Origin: Salegentibacter sp. Hel_I_6
Lineage (GTDB): Bacteria > Bacteroidota > Bacteroidia > Flavobacteriales > Flavobacteriaceae
Length of the DNA stretch: 64,000 nt
Assembly: GCF_000745315.1 (NCBI RefSeq)
Contig: NZ_JQNQ01000001.1
Coordinates: forward strand, 4,092,001 to 4,156,000
Reading direction: 5' to 3'
The translations under genes were made by a program, and so were the position numbers. The notes below the pieces were generated by a model. The model searched no databases. It was not told the origin of the DNA and saw nothing but the letters and a program-made list of their open reading frames with translations. Position 1 is the first letter of the stretch, and each line of letters opens with the position of its first letter. Of this stretch, positions 15,384 through 24,988 are shown in pieces.

Positions 15384-17570
15384 ATGATTAAAATTGCAGC
15401 AAAAAGCCTTATAGATCTTGAATTTCCAGTTGTTTGCCAACAAATTTCAGATTTGTGCATCACAGGACCGGGAAAAGAGAAAGCTTTAAAACTTCAGCCT
15501 TATAAAACCGGAAAAAAGACACTCTTTGGACTTCACCAAACCAATGAGTATGTAAGTTCAAAAACCCGGGAAAGCCGAATTCCAAATCACGGATTTGATG
15601 CTATCAAGAATGAATTACGAACCTTAGAAATTGAAGATTCTATTCTGGAAATTGGAAGTTTCAGAAAAATTGGCAGCCTTTCAGAAACCGTAAATACCCA
15701 GATTAAGTTTTTTAGAAAATTCCAGGAATATTATCCCAGTTTATATGAAACTACTGCCGAAATAGAATATACCACCGAGATTGTAGATAGTATTGGTGCG
15801 GTGATCAATAAATTTGGCGAGTTAAAAGATGATGCCACGCCACATTTACAGCAAATTAGACGATCTATAAATCAGGTAAAGGGTCAAATTAACTCTAGTT
15901 TTGCTAAGGCGCTTACCACCTATCATAACTATGGATATTTAGATGAAATTCGTGAAAGTGTAGTAGAAAATGTGAGAGTACTCGCCGTATCTGCAATGCA
16001 TAGGCGAAAAGTTAAAGGTGGAATTTTAGGAAATTCCAAAACCGGTAGTATTGTATATATTCAGCCAGAAGCTACTTATCAATATACCCGTGAGCTTAAT
16101 AACCTTGAATATGAAGAAAAAGAGGAAATAAAACGAATATTAAAAGAGCTCACGAATAAAATAAGACCGTTTAAGCCACTTTTAATAGATTATCAAAACT
16201 TACTCTGCGAAATAGATGTAATTGCGGCTAAAGCAAAATATGCTGAATTGACTAATGGTTTATTACCTAAAATCACTAAAGAGCGAGAACTTCAGCTCAA
16301 AGAAGCTTACCACCCACTACTCTATTTAAGTAACAAGAAAAAAGGTGATAAAACTTATCCTCAGAGTATAGAATTAGCAAAAGACAATAGGATCATCGTG
16401 ATTTCGGGACCTAATGCCGGTGGAAAAAGTATTACCTTAAAAACAGTAGGTTTACTACAAATAATGCTACAAAGTGGAATTCTAGTACCTGTACACGAAT
16501 ATAGCAGAATGTGCTTATTTGAAAAAATACTTACAGATATTGGTGACAATCAATCTATAGAAAATCATTTAAGTACCTATAGCTACCGACTCAAGAATAT
16601 GAATTATTTCCTTCGGAAATGTGACGATAGAACACTCTTCTTAATCGATGAATTTGGTACCGGAAGTGATCCTGAACTCGGTGGCGCATTAGCTGAAACC
16701 TTCCTGGAAGTTTTTTATGAAAAGGAATCTTTTGGAATTTTGACTACACATTATGCGAATTTAAAGAAACTGGCTAACGAGATGCCAAATATGAGCAATG
16801 CCAATATGCTATTTGACTCAAATAGTCTGGAGCCCATCTATAAACTTCAGGTTGGGGAAGCCGGGAGTTCCTTTACTTTTGAAGTTGCTCAAAAAAACGG
16901 CATTCCTTATAGTTTGATAAATAGATCTCGGAAAAAAGTTGAAAAAGGAAAAATAAGGTTTGACAGGAGCATAGCAAAACTTCAGCAGGAACGTTCTAAA
17001 CTTCAAAAAACCACAGATTCTCTAAAGACCAAAGAGCAGAAAGCAGCCCAGGAAAAAGATAAGTTGGAAGAAACTAACAGCAGGATTCAGCAGAAACTCG
17101 AAAGCTATCAGGAATTGTATGATAGCAACCAGCGACTCATTTACATGGGGCAAAAAATCAATGAACTTAGCGAAAAGTATTTTGAGAATAAAAAGAAGAA
17201 AGAGCTAATTGGAGAGTTCCTGAAGTTTGTAGAGATAGAAAATTCTAAACGTAAGAAAGAATCAGCCAAGCAGCGAAAAATTCAGAAAGAAAAAGAGAAA
17301 AAAGTTCAGCAGGAAGTTAAAAAAGAGGTTTCTGTAATTCGGAAAAAGAAGAAAGAAGAGAAAGCAAAAGTTTCTGAAAAAGAGCGTCAGGAAGCGAATA
17401 AACCTAAGATTCCGCCTAAAATTGGAGATAGAGTGCGATTAGAAGGTAGCCGATCTGTTGGCACTTTAGATAAAATTGAAAAAGGAAAAGCTATAATCAA
17501 CTACGGAATGTTCACCACACAGGTTGATGTGGAAAAACTGGAACTGGTACAGGCAATGAAAAAGAAATAA
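15384..17570 (+). CDS. MutS2-like ATPase lacking an Smr nuclease domain
   Basis: The 728-residue protein has the MutS-type core and clamp helices followed by an ABC-type ATPase with Walker A SGPNAGGKSITLK near residue 340, signature and Walker B LFLIDEFGTGSDP. A long Lys/Glu-rich coiled coil (about residues 510-670) follows. It lacks the N-terminal mismatch-reading domain of MutS, so it belongs with MutS2. It ends in a small SH3/KOW-like beta module (KIGDRVRLEGSRSVGTLDK) and has no C-terminal Smr endonuclease domain. MutS2 proteins act on recombination intermediates or on stalled ribosomes. The DCC-protein gene follows after two bases. Confidence 0.85.
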   Translation: MIKIAAKSLIDLEFPVVCQQISDLCITGPGKEKALKLQPYKTGKKTLFGLHQTNEYVSSKTRESRIPNHGFDAIKNELRTLEIEDSILEIGSFRKIGSLSETVNTQIKFFRKFQEYYPSLYETTAEIEYTTEIVDSIGAVINKFGELKDDATPHLQQIRRSINQVKGQINSSFAKALTTYHNYGYLDEIRESVVENVRVLAVSAMHRRKVKGGILGNSKTGSIVYIQPEATYQYTRELNNLEYEEKEEIKRILKELTNKIRPFKPLLIDYQNLLCEIDVIAAKAKYAELTNGLLPKITKERELQLKEAYHPLLYLSNKKKGDKTYPQSIELAKDNRIIVISGPNAGGKSITLKTVGLLQIMLQSGILVPVHEYSRMCLFEKILTDIGDNQSIENHLSTYSYRLKNMNYFLRKCDDRTLFLIDEFGTGSDPELGGALAETFLEVFYEKESFGILTTHYANLKKLANEMPNMSNANMLFDSNSLEPIYKLQVGEAGSSFTFEVAQKNGIPYSLINRSRKKVEKGKIRFDRSIAKLQQERSKLQKTTDSLKTKEQKAAQEKDKLEETNSRIQQKLESYQELYDSNQRLIYMGQKINELSEKYFENKKKKELIGEFLKFVEIENSKRKKESAKQRKIQKEKEKKVQQEVKKEVSVIRKKKKEEKAKVSEKERQEANKPKIPPKIGDRVRLEGSRSVGTLDKIEKGKAIINYGMFTTQVDVEKLELVQAMKKK

Positions 17571-17572
17571 CT

Positions 17573-17986
17573 ATGGAACTTCCAAAAGATAAAAAAATCA
17601 TTCTTTTTGACGGCGTGTGTAATCTATGCAATGATGCTGTGACTTTTATAATTAAGCACGATAAAAAAGATACCTTCCGCTTTGCCTCACTACAAAGTGA
17701 AATTGGAAAAAAACTCGTAGTAGAGCGCGGGATGGATCCTGAAGAACTGGATTCCATAATTCTGATTGATCCCGGCGTGGCTTATTACCAGAAATCTACC
17801 GCTGCCCTCGAAATTTCCAGAGAACTTTCAGGTGGCTATTCCTTCTTAAAAAACTTTCTTTTTATTCCTGAAGGATTACGGGACGGACTCTATAATTTTG
17901 TTGCTAATAACCGCTACAAATGGTATGGAAAAAAGGAATCATGTATGATTCCAACTCCGGAATTAAAATCTAAATTTCTGGGTTAA
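17573..17986 (+). CDS. DCC-family thiol-disulfide oxidoreductase-like protein (DUF393)
   Basis: The 137-residue protein opens ILFDGVCNLCNDAV, giving the DxxCxxC signature of the DCC family, and continues with RFASLQSE. DCC proteins have a thioredoxin-like fold and are predicted to handle thiols or disulfides; their substrates are unknown. The ATG follows the MutS2-like stop after two bases. Its stop shares the sequence TTAA with the stop of the convergent symporter gene. A cytosolic location is expected. Confidence 0.85.
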   Translation: MELPKDKKIILFDGVCNLCNDAVTFIIKHDKKDTFRFASLQSEIGKKLVVERGMDPEELDSIILIDPGVAYYQKSTAALEISRELSGGYSFLKNFLFIPEGLRDGLYNFVANNRYKWYGKKESCMIPTPELKSKFLG

Positions 17987-19326
17987 GCTTTTTCCTGCAC
18001 TTTTTTCTCTTCCGCTTCATTATTTTCTGGGTGATAATCATCATCCCATTCTTTCACGTTAGGAGGTCCCATTTTATCTACAGATTTTGCTACCATTAAA
18101 GATACAGCTGCATCGCCAGTAACATTCACCATAGTTCTACACATATCAAGAGGTCTATCTACCGCAAATATTAGCGCTAATCCGGCTTCAGGAATACCGG
18201 CCTGAGCCAGTACAATTACTAACATTACCATTCCAGCCCCGGGTACAGCCGCTGAACCGATAGAAGCCAAAGTAGCCGTAGCGATTATCCCAAGTTGTGC
18301 TCCAATACTAAGATCCATACCAAAAGCCTGGGCAATAAACACTGCAGCAACAGCCTGGTAAAGACTGGTTCCATCCATATTTATCGTAGCTCCAATTGGT
18401 AAGACAAAGCTGGATACTTCCCTGCTAACACCCATATGCTCTTCTACCCTTTCCATAGTTACCGGTAAAGTTGCGGCACTTGAACTTGTTGAAAAAGCAA
18501 GTAATTGAGCCGGTGCAATTCCGTTTACAAAGAAAGAGGGTTTGTTTTTAGTCACAATCCATACTAGTAGGATATAGAATCCAATCATTAATGCCAAACC
18601 AAGTAAAACAGTTACGCCGTACATCGCCAAGGCGGCAAAGAGATCGGTACTTGGCGATTCTACAACTAACGCAGCCAAAAGTGCAAATACACCATAAGGT
18701 GCCGCTAGCATAATAAGATCTATCATTTTAAGGATAACCTCATTAAAGCCATCAAAGAAATCTTTAACCGGTTTTGCGGCCTTCTCTGGAATAAGAATTA
18801 ATCCAATTCCGAAGAAAATAGCGAAGAAAATCACCTGTAACATATTGGCGTTATCCCCTGCCGCAGCAAAAATATTTTCAGGAACAATATCTTCCAAAGC
18901 CTGCAAAGGTCCAGATTCCCGTTGTTGATCGGCAGTAGCTTTAACACCGGAAGCATCGCCCTCATAGCTTGTAATAAGATCTTGTTGAGTTTCTTCGGAA
19001 ATTGCGTTACCTGGTTTTATAAGGTTAACCATTCCAAGACCTATAGTTACCGCAACAATAGTGGTCAATATATAAATTCCAATGGTACGCGCTCCCATTT
19101 TTGAAAGCTTGGAAATGTCTTTTAAATCTGAAATTCCTTTTACCAAAGAAGCCAAAATAAGCGGCACTGCAATAAGTTTCAAAGCATTGATAAATATATT
19201 CCCGAAGGGTTTTATCCAATCTCCAATAAACTTAGATCCCCAGCTAAAATTAGTAAGAATAAGGGCAAAAATAACTCCGGCAGCCATTCCAAGTAAAATC
19301 TGCCAGTGCAGTGCAAGTTTTTTCAT
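17983..19326 (-). CDS. Dicarboxylate/amino-acid:cation symporter (DctA/GltP family)
   Basis: This 447-residue membrane protein has the multi-helix pattern of the glutamate-transporter fold. The serine-rich hairpin reads AFSTSSSAATLP, followed by the NMDGT motif (TINMDGTSLY) that binds substrate and cation, and a final DRPLDMCRTMVNVTGD helix. Such carriers import glutamate, aspartate or C4-dicarboxylates with Na+ or H+. Exact substrate is not decidable here. The C-terminus is acidic and soluble. It lies 28 bases after aroC on the same strand and may be read with it. Confidence 0.92.
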   Translation of the reverse strand: MKKLALHWQILLGMAAGVIFALILTNFSWGSKFIGDWIKPFGNIFINALKLIAVPLILASLVKGISDLKDISKLSKMGARTIGIYILTTIVAVTIGLGMVNLIKPGNAISEETQQDLITSYEGDASGVKATADQQRESGPLQALEDIVPENIFAAAGDNANMLQVIFFAIFFGIGLILIPEKAAKPVKDFFDGFNEVILKMIDLIMLAAPYGVFALLAALVVESPSTDLFAALAMYGVTVLLGLALMIGFYILLVWIVTKNKPSFFVNGIAPAQLLAFSTSSSAATLPVTMERVEEHMGVSREVSSFVLPIGATINMDGTSLYQAVAAVFIAQAFGMDLSIGAQLGIIATATLASIGSAAVPGAGMVMLVIVLAQAGIPEAGLALIFAVDRPLDMCRTMVNVTGDAAVSLMVAKSVDKMGPPNVKEWDDDYHPENNEAEEKKVQEKA

Positions 19327-19354
19327 GCTAAGTAAATTTCAGTATTTAAATCTA

Positions 19355-20419
19355 TTAAATTTTTGAACTTTTATTCTGCAGTAAATAATCGGCAATTACC
19401 AGTGCTGCCATTGCTTCAACAATGGGCACCGCGCGTGGTACAACGCAAGGATCGTGTCTACCTTTTCCCTGCATTTCAACATTTTCGCCCTGCTTATTTA
19501 TGGTATTTTGTTTCTGCATTATCGTAGCCACAGGTTTGAAAGCTACGTTAAAATAAATATCCATTCCATTAGAAATACCGCCCTGTATCCCGCCACTCAA
19601 ATTGGTTTTGGTAGTTCCATCTTCATTAAACAGGTCATTATGCTCGCTGCCTTTCATTTTGGTTCCTTCAAAACCACTACCATATTCAAATCCTTTTACC
19701 GCATTAATTGAAAGCATAGCTTTACCAAGATCGGCGTGAAGTTTATCAAAAACCGGTTCTCCCAGGCCTTTTGGCATATTTTTGATCACACACTGCACGG
19801 TACCACCCACGGTGTCACCTTCTTTTCTAATTTGCTTGATATAATCTTCCATCTTTTCTGCGGAAGCAGGATCTGGACACCGCACGGCGTTTGTTTCAAT
19901 AAGACTAAAATCCAGTTCTTTAATATCTTTATCCAACGCTATTTTTCCTACGGAAGCTGTATAGGCATTAAATTGAATATCTTTTAAAAATTGTTTTGCA
20001 ACCGCGCCAGCCACTACCCTACAGGCAGTTTCTCTTGCTGAAGATCTACCGCCACCTCTATAATCACGTATTCCATACTTTTCATCGTAAGTATAATCGG
20101 CGTGACTGGGACGATAGGAATCTTTTATATGTGAATAATCTTTAGATTTTTGATTGGCATTTTTAATCACAAAACCAATAGGAGTTCCGGTGGTTTCCTC
20201 CTCAAATATCCCTGAATAAAACTCCACGGTATCGGGTTCTTTTCTTTGGGTCACAATAGCCGATTGGCCGGGTTTCCTGCGATTTAGTTCGTTTTGAATC
20301 TTTTCGAGATCCAGCTTTATTCCGGCCGGGCATCCGTCAATAATTCCTCCAATGGCCTGCCCATGGGATTCTCCAAATGTGGTGAGTTTAAAAAGTTTTC
20401 CGAAGGAATTTCCTGCCAT
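19355..20419 (-). CDS. aroC: Chorismate synthase
   Basis: With ATG 20419 as start the enzyme has 354 residues and begins MAGNSFGKLFKLTTFGESHG, the conserved N-terminus of AroC. RDYRGGGRSSARETA carries the second signature, and the C-terminal RHDPCVVPRAVPIVEAM the third. It converts 5-enolpyruvylshikimate-3-phosphate to chorismate with reduced FMN, the last common step to aromatic amino acids and quinones. An in-frame TTG six codons upstream lies inside a TACATTTG promoter element and is rejected as start. The symporter gene follows. Confidence 0.97.
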   Translation of the reverse strand: MAGNSFGKLFKLTTFGESHGQAIGGIIDGCPAGIKLDLEKIQNELNRRKPGQSAIVTQRKEPDTVEFYSGIFEEETTGTPIGFVIKNANQKSKDYSHIKDSYRPSHADYTYDEKYGIRDYRGGGRSSARETACRVVAGAVAKQFLKDIQFNAYTASVGKIALDKDIKELDFSLIETNAVRCPDPASAEKMEDYIKQIRKEGDTVGGTVQCVIKNMPKGLGEPVFDKLHADLGKAMLSINAVKGFEYGSGFEGTKMKGSEHNDLFNEDGTTKTNLSGGIQGGISNGMDIYFNVAFKPVATIMQKQNTINKQGENVEMQGKGRHDPCVVPRAVPIVEAMAALVIADYLLQNKSSKI

Positions 20420-20434
20420 TTTAATGATTTTGAA

Positions 20435-20442
20435 CAAATGTA
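20435..20442 (-). promoter_or_regulatory. -7 promoter element of aroC
   Basis: TACATTTG on the minus strand fits TAnnTTTG and ends 15 bases before the aroC ATG. It is the same octamer as upstream of the E1 and 7TM-HD genes. No -33 element was found. Confidence 0.45.
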
Positions 20443-20551
20443 ATTTTTTCAGGCAATATTTGAAAATGTATGTTGACTTAATATTAACCTAACAAATGCT
20501 AAACAAATTAATGATTTAATAAATATTCAATAAAATTAATTGAAGGTGTTT

Positions 20552-21433
20552 ATGATAAGAATCCTGGTTCTTTGTATACAAACGAAACCTAAGCAATTGT
20601 CAAAGAAAAGAAGACCAGAGATAGTCGTAATTTCAGATGTACACCTTGGCACCTTTGGTGCTCACGCTGCAGAACTTAGTGAATACCTGGAAAATATTCA
20701 GCCTAAAAAACTGGTATTAAATGGTGATTTTATTGATATATGGCAATTTAAGAAAAGTTATTTTCCAAAATCCCATCTTGAAGTTATTAAGAAAATCATT
20801 GATCTAAGCACTAGCGGAACCGAAGTAATATATATCACTGGAAACCACGATGAATTCCTAAGAAAGTTTAGCGACACCCAAATTGGAGATTTACGAATTA
20901 CCGATAAATTAGTACTGGAATTAGATGGTAAGAAAGCCTGGTTTTTTCACGGAGATGTATTTGATGTTGGAATTCATAAAGCCAAATGGCTCGCTAAACT
21001 TGGTGGTTGGGGATATGACTTATTGATTCTTATTAATCGGTTTTTGAATCATATTTTAGTGAAATTGGGTAAAAAGAAATATTCGCTTTCAAAAAAAATT
21101 AAGGACAGTGTAAAAAATGCAGGAAAATTTATAGACAGATTTGAAAAAACCGTTTCAGATCTGGCTATTGAAAATGGCTATAAATATGTTATTTGCGGGC
21201 ATATTCATCAACCTAAAATGATTAGAAAAACTAATAAAAAAGGTACTTGTTTATATTTAAATTCAGGCGATTGGGTGGAGAATTTAAGCGCCTTGGAATA
21301 TGAAAATAAGAAATGGAAACTGACTTACTTTAATGAAACCCAGGAACCATCAATCAGTAGCGAAAAACCTTTATTGGCAGCAATAACTGTAGTTGGTAAA
21401 GAAATTATACCAACGCCTCCCTTAAAATCGTAA
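20552..21433 (+). CDS. LpxH-like calcineurin-type metallophosphatase (UDP-2,3-diacylglucosamine hydrolase family)
   Basis: The 293-residue protein has all metallophosphoesterase motifs: SDVHLGTFG, NGDFIDIW, GNHDE, FFHGD and CGHIHQPK. These coordinate two metal ions. The family includes LpxH, which cuts UDP-2,3-diacylglucosamine in lipid A synthesis, and related phosphatases of unknown substrate. ATG 20552 is preferred to an in-frame TTG at 20540, though the first 25 residues are not conserved-looking either way. Its 3' end overlaps the convergent FAD/Fe-S gene by 29 bases. Confidence 0.75.
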   Translation: MIRILVLCIQTKPKQLSKKRRPEIVVISDVHLGTFGAHAAELSEYLENIQPKKLVLNGDFIDIWQFKKSYFPKSHLEVIKKIIDLSTSGTEVIYITGNHDEFLRKFSDTQIGDLRITDKLVLELDGKKAWFFHGDVFDVGIHKAKWLAKLGGWGYDLLILINRFLNHILVKLGKKKYSLSKKIKDSVKNAGKFIDRFEKTVSDLAIENGYKYVICGHIHQPKMIRKTNKKGTCLYLNSGDWVENLSALEYENKKWKLTYFNETQEPSISSEKPLLAAITVVGKEIIPTPPLKS

Positions 21434-24323
21434 CCGGATGTTTAGCAGTGCGTTTTGTACCGTCAAAAATTTGATGACGGCAACTAGTACCATTTGCCGA
21501 GATGATCGTTTCTTTGGGAGCTTTTCTAACCGCAGGGAACAATGTTTGTTCGCCAATATTTATACTAATTTCGTAGTGTTCCTTTTCATAACCAAAAGAA
21601 CCCGCCATTCCACAACAACCTGATGGAATTATACTCACTTTAAAATTCTTAGGGAGGTTTAAAACATCAAAAGTTATCGCCGTATTAGAAAGTGCCTTTT
21701 GGTGACAATGCCCGTGAACTTTAATATTTTTTTCCGCTGAAGTAAACTGTTCTGGTTTAATATTGCCTAAAGCGATTTCCTTTTTCAAGAATTCTTCAAT
21801 TATAAAAGAGTTCTTTGCAAGGTTTTCTGCTTCGAGTTTATGATCTGCAAGGCGCAAATATTCATCTCTAAAAGTCAGAATAGCTGAAGGTTCAAGCCCT
21901 ATAAGGGGTGTCTCTTCAGAAATAATATCTTTAAAAATATTGATGTTTTTATTCGCAAAAACTTTAGCTTCTTCCAGGAAACCTTTAGAAATATGGCTTC
22001 TACCGCTTTCTTCGTGTTTTACAAATTCTATTCGGTAATTGAGTTTATACAATAACTCCAAAGCGTCTATGCCAATATCTGAATCCAGGAAATTAGTAAA
22101 TTCATCATTAAAGAAATAAACTGTTTTTAAAGGTTTTTCTATCTGAAAACGCTTCTTATTTTTTTGATAATAATTGGCCAGCGTTTGTTTTGCTAAAATC
22201 GGCAAACTTCGTTCTGGCGCCACGCCCATCATTTTTTTTGCAATTCCAGAAGTCACCGAATTTTTAAAGAAAAAATTGGCAAGTCCGGGTGTTTTTGAAG
22301 CAAATTCGTTCATTTTGCCATTATTTGCAAAAGCTTTACTCCGCAAAGATTTTCCGTTTGCCTTTTGATATTGGTACTGAAATTCGGCTTTTAAGGCAGC
22401 AACATCTACACTGGATGGGCATTCGCTTTTACAGCCTTTGCAGCTAATACAAAGATCAAAAGCTTCTTTTAATTCTTTATTATTAAATTTATTCGGTTTA
22501 TCTGAATTGGTTAAAAATTCCCGTAATGCATTTGCCCGTGCGCGTGTAGTATCTTTTTCGTCTTTCGTAGCTCTATAGCTGGGACACATCGTTCCACCCG
22601 CTTCTGCAGATTTTCTGCAATCTCCACTCCCATTACATTTTTCAGCAAGTTTTAAAATCCCTTCAGATTCAGAGAAATCCATTAAGGTAGAAATTTCCGG
22701 CTCTTTCCTATCAACTTCATACCTAAGTGAGGTATCCATAGGAGCAGTATCTGTAATTTTTCCCGGGTTAAAAATATTATTAGGATCAAAGGTGAATTTA
22801 ATATCCCTAAGCATCTGGTAATTTTTAGCACCAATCATCATTTCAATGAATTCAGCTCTTACTCTACCATCGCCGTGTTCTCCACTTAAAGAGCCGTTGT
22901 ATTTTTTCACCAATTTGGCAACATCAGTGGTAATGCTTCGAAAAAGCTTTACATCTTCAGACTTCTTTAAATTTAAAATTGGACGTAAATGAATTTCACC
23001 AGCACCGGCGTGTGCATAATACACTGCATCCTGCTTGTATTTCTTCATTATTTCAGCAAATTCTGCTATATAATCGGCAAGGAACGGGATTGCAACGGCT
23101 GTATCTTCAATACAGGCTACGGCTTTTTTATCACCTATTATATTTCCTAATAACCCAAGCCCCGCCTTACGCAACTCCATCGCCAGTTCTATTTGGTCAC
23201 CCATTAGAACGGGATAAGCATAACTTAAATTAGAAGCTTTTAAAGTTTCTAAAACCTCCTGACTCTGTTTTTGAACATCTTCAGCGGTATTTGCCCTTAT
23301 CTCCAGCATTAAAATCGCTTTGGGATCTCCTTCGATAAAAAAGCGATTTTCTTTGTATTTCAGGTTTTGCTTAGTGCAATCAAGAATGGTTTTATCCATC
23401 ATTTCGCAGGTAAACAGGGAATGTTTCATCACCGGAACTACGGCTTGCATACAACTTTCTATACTATCAAAATGCGCTGCGATCATAGCTGCTTCGGGAG
23501 GCTGAAGGTCGTCAAGCTTTAGCGTGATCTCTGTTGTAAAAGCCAAAGTACCTTCACTTCCGCATAGTAATTTGCATAAGTTTAAAGGCTCGGTAGAATC
23601 TTCTGAAAATACTTCAGCATAAAGCAATTCATCTATCGCGTAGCCGGTATTTCTTCGGTGTAAACTTTTTGGTGGGAATTTTTCAATAAGCTCATTTTTA
23701 TTTTCTTCTGAAGATAAATGTTTATGAATATTTCTATAAATCTCGCCTTCAAGGTTTTCAAGTTTTAATTTTTGTTGAAATTCCTTTGAAGAAATATCTC
23801 TAAATTCAGCTTCACTCCCATCGCTTAAAATTGTTTTCAGCGAAACTAATTTTTCCCGCGTTGTTCCATATTTAATAGAAGTAGTCCCGCTGGAATTATT
23901 ACCTACCATACCACCAATCATACAACGGTTGGAAGTTGAAGTATTAGGGCCAAAAAAAAGACCATATTCGTGTAAAACTCGATTTAAATCGTCGCGAATT
24001 ACTCCCGGCTGCAAAGTAACAGTTTTGGCATCGCTATCAACACTTATAATTTTTGTAAAATGTTTGGAAACATCTACCACAATTCCATCGCCCACACATT
24101 GGCCTGCAAGGGAAGTTCCCGCAGTTCTTGGGATTAAAGAAGTTTTTTGGTCTTTTGCAAAATTTATAAGTTTCTTTAAATCATTTTCGCTTTTTGGGTA
24201 ACAAACTGCAAGTGGCATTTCACGATAAACCGAAGCATCTGTAGCGAAAATAGAACGCCATAATTTATCGTCATATAATTGACCGTCAATTTCTTGTACT
24301 AGTTGCTCGAGTTTCTCTTTCAT
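21405..24323 (-). CDS. FAD-binding/Fe-S/CCG fusion oxidoreductase (D-lactate or glycolate dehydrogenase type)
   Basis: With ATG 24323 the protein has 972 residues. It has an N-terminal FAD-binding-4 domain (PRTAGTSLAGQCVG, NNSSGTTSIKYG), then the FAD-linked oxidase C domain (GEHGDGR). Two cysteine clusters for 4Fe-4S centres follow (CNGSGDC and CISCKGCKSECP, residues about 585-665), and a C-terminal CCG domain (HGHCHQKAL, SGCCGMAGSFG). The arrangement equals GlcD plus GlcF, or the large Dld3-type D-lactate dehydrogenases. It oxidises a 2-hydroxy acid and passes electrons to quinone. D-lactate is a reasonable guess; glycolate and D-2-hydroxyglutarate are alternatives. An upstream in-frame TTG/ATG extension is unlikely. 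Confidence 0.87.
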   Translation of the reverse strand: MKEKLEQLVQEIDGQLYDDKLWRSIFATDASVYREMPLAVCYPKSENDLKKLINFAKDQKTSLIPRTAGTSLAGQCVGDGIVVDVSKHFTKIISVDSDAKTVTLQPGVIRDDLNRVLHEYGLFFGPNTSTSNRCMIGGMVGNNSSGTTSIKYGTTREKLVSLKTILSDGSEAEFRDISSKEFQQKLKLENLEGEIYRNIHKHLSSEENKNELIEKFPPKSLHRRNTGYAIDELLYAEVFSEDSTEPLNLCKLLCGSEGTLAFTTEITLKLDDLQPPEAAMIAAHFDSIESCMQAVVPVMKHSLFTCEMMDKTILDCTKQNLKYKENRFFIEGDPKAILMLEIRANTAEDVQKQSQEVLETLKASNLSYAYPVLMGDQIELAMELRKAGLGLLGNIIGDKKAVACIEDTAVAIPFLADYIAEFAEIMKKYKQDAVYYAHAGAGEIHLRPILNLKKSEDVKLFRSITTDVAKLVKKYNGSLSGEHGDGRVRAEFIEMMIGAKNYQMLRDIKFTFDPNNIFNPGKITDTAPMDTSLRYEVDRKEPEISTLMDFSESEGILKLAEKCNGSGDCRKSAEAGGTMCPSYRATKDEKDTTRARANALREFLTNSDKPNKFNNKELKEAFDLCISCKGCKSECPSSVDVAALKAEFQYQYQKANGKSLRSKAFANNGKMNEFASKTPGLANFFFKNSVTSGIAKKMMGVAPERSLPILAKQTLANYYQKNKKRFQIEKPLKTVYFFNDEFTNFLDSDIGIDALELLYKLNYRIEFVKHEESGRSHISKGFLEEAKVFANKNINIFKDIISEETPLIGLEPSAILTFRDEYLRLADHKLEAENLAKNSFIIEEFLKKEIALGNIKPEQFTSAEKNIKVHGHCHQKALSNTAITFDVLNLPKNFKVSIIPSGCCGMAGSFGYEKEHYEISINIGEQTLFPAVRKAPKETIISANGTSCRHQIFDGTKRTAKHPVTILREALV

Positions 24324-24430
24324 AATGCTGGAATAAAAATACAGGATTTCCCCTAAATCGCTTAACAGATTTTTATACAATATTAACAATAGATTGGCTT
24401 AACGAGGGGTCTTGATCATTATTTAACATT

Positions 24431-24438
24431 TAAATTTG
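24431..24438 (+). promoter_or_regulatory. -7 promoter element of the barrel-protein gene at 24463
   Basis: TAAATTTG fits TAnnTTTG exactly and ends 24 bases before the ATG at 24463. A TTG at 24412-24414 lies 16 bases upstream, slightly closer than the usual 19-20. Confidence 0.5.
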
Positions 24439-24462
24439 CCTACAAATCTAAAAACGCTAACT

Positions 24463-24963
24463 ATGAAAAAATTATTTTTACTTGCCGCTTTTGTATTCGG
24501 CGCAACATTTTATAATCAGGCTGAAGCTCAAACAATTTCAGATAATGCACTTGGTTTGAGATTTGGTGGTGGTGACGGTGTAGGAGCTGAAATTTCTTAC
24601 CAAAGAGCTGTTGGAACCAATAACAACCGTCTGGAATTTGACCTTGGATGGAGAGATAACAGCGACTATGATGCATTTAAACTTACCGGACTGTACCAAT
24701 GGGTATGGAATATTGAAGGTGGTTTTAACTGGTACGCAGGTGCCGGTGCAGGACTTTTAGGAGTTGATGGCCAAAGAGGAGATAGATTTGATGATGATGG
24801 AACTTATCTTTTTCTTGCTGGTGATATAGGTATTGAATACAATTTTGATATCCCATTATTGATTTCCTTAGACTTTAGACCAGAATTTGGATTCTTTAGC
24901 GACAATGATGTGCTAAATGAATTCTCCCCAGATATTGCATTAGGTGTGAGATACCAGTTCTAG
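24463..24963 (+). CDS. Small outer-membrane beta-barrel protein
   Basis: The 166-residue precursor starts with a Sec signal (MKKLFLLAAFVFGATF, cut after the Ala in QAEA near residue 22). It continues with glycine- and aromatic-rich amphipathic strands ending in GVRYQF, a barrel-type terminus. It is transcribed alone from a TAAATTTG promoter element and ends in a strong long-loop terminator, which suggests it may be abundant. The ATG at 24463 is preferred to an in-frame upstream start because it begins the signal peptide. No ligand can be assigned. Confidence 0.72.
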   Translation: MKKLFLLAAFVFGATFYNQAEAQTISDNALGLRFGGGDGVGAEISYQRAVGTNNNRLEFDLGWRDNSDYDAFKLTGLYQWVWNIEGGFNWYAGAGAGLLGVDGQRGDRFDDDGTYLFLAGDIGIEYNFDIPLLISLDFRPEFGFFSDNDVLNEFSPDIALGVRYQF

Positions 24964-24988
24964 TACTAGAAGAAATTAAGAAAATAGG

